Source: a virus. From it: a stretch of DNA of 64,000 nt. The translations under genes were made by a program, and so were the position numbers. The stretch is from positions 1 to 64,000 of IMG/VR virus record IMGVR_UViG_3300026557_000002. One strand, 5' to 3'. Positions 63,404 through 64,000 of the stretch are shown in pieces (the first letter of the stretch is position 1; every line of letters begins with the position of its first letter). The notes below the pieces were generated by a model that made no database searches, was not told where the DNA came from, and saw nothing but the letters and a program-made list of their open reading frames with translations.

Positions 63404-64000
63404 ACTGCTCCAGCTTTGCTATCACATCTTCCGGATAGCACGATTGACTTTTAACTTTTTCAATAGTCGCAGGATTGAAATATCCTAGGTCGAGATACCA
63501 ATCCTCGAATGGAGAATCCACAATATCAGGATGGCGAACAAAGATGTCCGCACACGCCAGAACGTATCCTTGGCTTAAAAAGAGTTCTCTTTGAGGCGCT
63601 CTGTACGTATCGCCATATTGATAGGCGTCATGCTCGATACCAATGACCCTAAACCGATAGTTGGCGTTAAGCACGAGCTTGGCAACATCCAAGTCCAGAA
63701 CATCCACGTCGAGAGATAGGAAGTCTATAGAATAAGGCATATGCGCTTTCGCGAACTCTTTGTTGTAATCGATTTTTGTCGCATCTTGGTTGAGATAAGT
63801 ACAATGCTTCCTATCCGCATAGCTGTCGTTATATCGGCTTTCTAATTCGACACAGATGCCTCTCCAGTCCAATTTCGAATCTAAGTAATGCGAGTTATTA
63901 TGAAACTTAGAATCCGCCGATCCGATGTCAACGTACGTGCCGACTACTTTAAAATGAAACAAACGGGCACAGAACTCGTCGAGCCTAGAGCCGCTATGGC
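63393..64000 (-). CDS. FkbM-like methyltransferase (5' end beyond window)
   Basis: GTYVDIGSADSKFHNNSHYL is motif I; FLSLDVDVLDLDVAKLVL and EHDAYQYGD follow. The frame is open to 64000 (…SRLDEFCARLFHFKVV), matching the usual SQxxxDxxxxxLF lead, so the real start is outside the window; the TTG at 63962 is not needed. Tandem paralogue of 62867-63403. Confidence 0.78.
   Translation of the reverse strand, partial: HSGSRLDEFCARLFHFKVVGTYVDIGSADSKFHNNSHYLDSKLDWRGICVELESRYNDSYADRKHCTYLNQDATKIDYNKEFAKAHMPYSIDFLSLDVDVLDLDVAKLVLNANYRFRVIGIEHDAYQYGDTYRAPQRELFLSQGYVLACADIFVRHPDIVDSPFEDWYLDLGYFNPATIEKVKSQSCYPEDVIAKLEQYGR

Overview
This window is a stretch of a tailed double-stranded DNA phage (or prophage), most likely a short-tailed podovirus type. 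The evidence is a complete head and tail module on the + strand: large terminase, portal, scaffold-like protein, major capsid protein, two tail-tube-like proteins, a very large tail protein, receptor-binding/tailspike-like proteins and two large internal virion proteins, with no tape measure or sheath. No bacterial housekeeping genes are present. A tyrosine recombinase suggests the phage can integrate. Consensus-like sigma70 promoters (TTGACA, about 17 nt, TAnnnT) and several signal peptides point to a bacterial host, which cannot be named from the sequence. Replication genes are absent, so the window is probably not the whole genome.

Layout. 1-1457 (- strand): a pentapeptide-repeat protein running off the left edge, tiny ORFs and a GIY-YIG nuclease. 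1504-2610: a gene-free 1.1 kb with repeated AGTATTTA motifs. 2611-7032 (+): small proteins, then an FkbM-type methyltransferase, a second methyltransferase-like protein, a GT31-like glycosyltransferase and appendage proteins. 7069-10051: tRNA-His, an HNH nuclease, a SprT-like metalloprotein and a tRNA cluster; 14 tRNAs are recognised plus remnants. 10074-15770: appendage proteins, a free-standing endonuclease VII homologue, many small proteins and a secreted trypsin-like protease. 15792-26498: terminase, GIY-YIG homing endonuclease, portal, scaffold-like protein, an intron-split major capsid gene and an HNH-type homing endonuclease. 26561-46482: tail and internal virion proteins plus a homing-endonuclease remnant. 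46501-64000 (- strand): chains of overlapping small genes, integrase, AAA+ ATPase, a second SprT-like protein, C5 DNA methyltransferase, MazG-like protein, a lysis cassette (GH108 endolysin and small membrane proteins) and a sugar/glycan island (GDP-mannose 4,6-dehydratase, C-methyltransferase, GT9-like and GT31-like glycosyltransferases, FkbM methyltransferases).

The two most striking observations concern mobile elements and RNA. First, the major capsid gene is interrupted by three short ORF-less group I introns with matching P3/P7/P8 elements, leaving four exons. Second, three unrelated homing endonuclease genes (11099, 18145, 24467) share a leader in which a GC-rich hairpin carries a 7-nt loop that is perfectly complementary to 7 nt overlapping the Shine-Dalgarno sequence. 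The loop sequence differs in each case and the target changes with it, which is strong covariation evidence for a translation-controlling pseudoknot.

Inferred working model: the structural genes are read left to right as one long late unit. Selfish endonucleases sit between them with their own promoters and translationally guarded leaders, and their 3' ends often hold the ribosome binding site of the next structural gene. The leftward half supplies host take-over, lysis, integration and surface-glycan functions.
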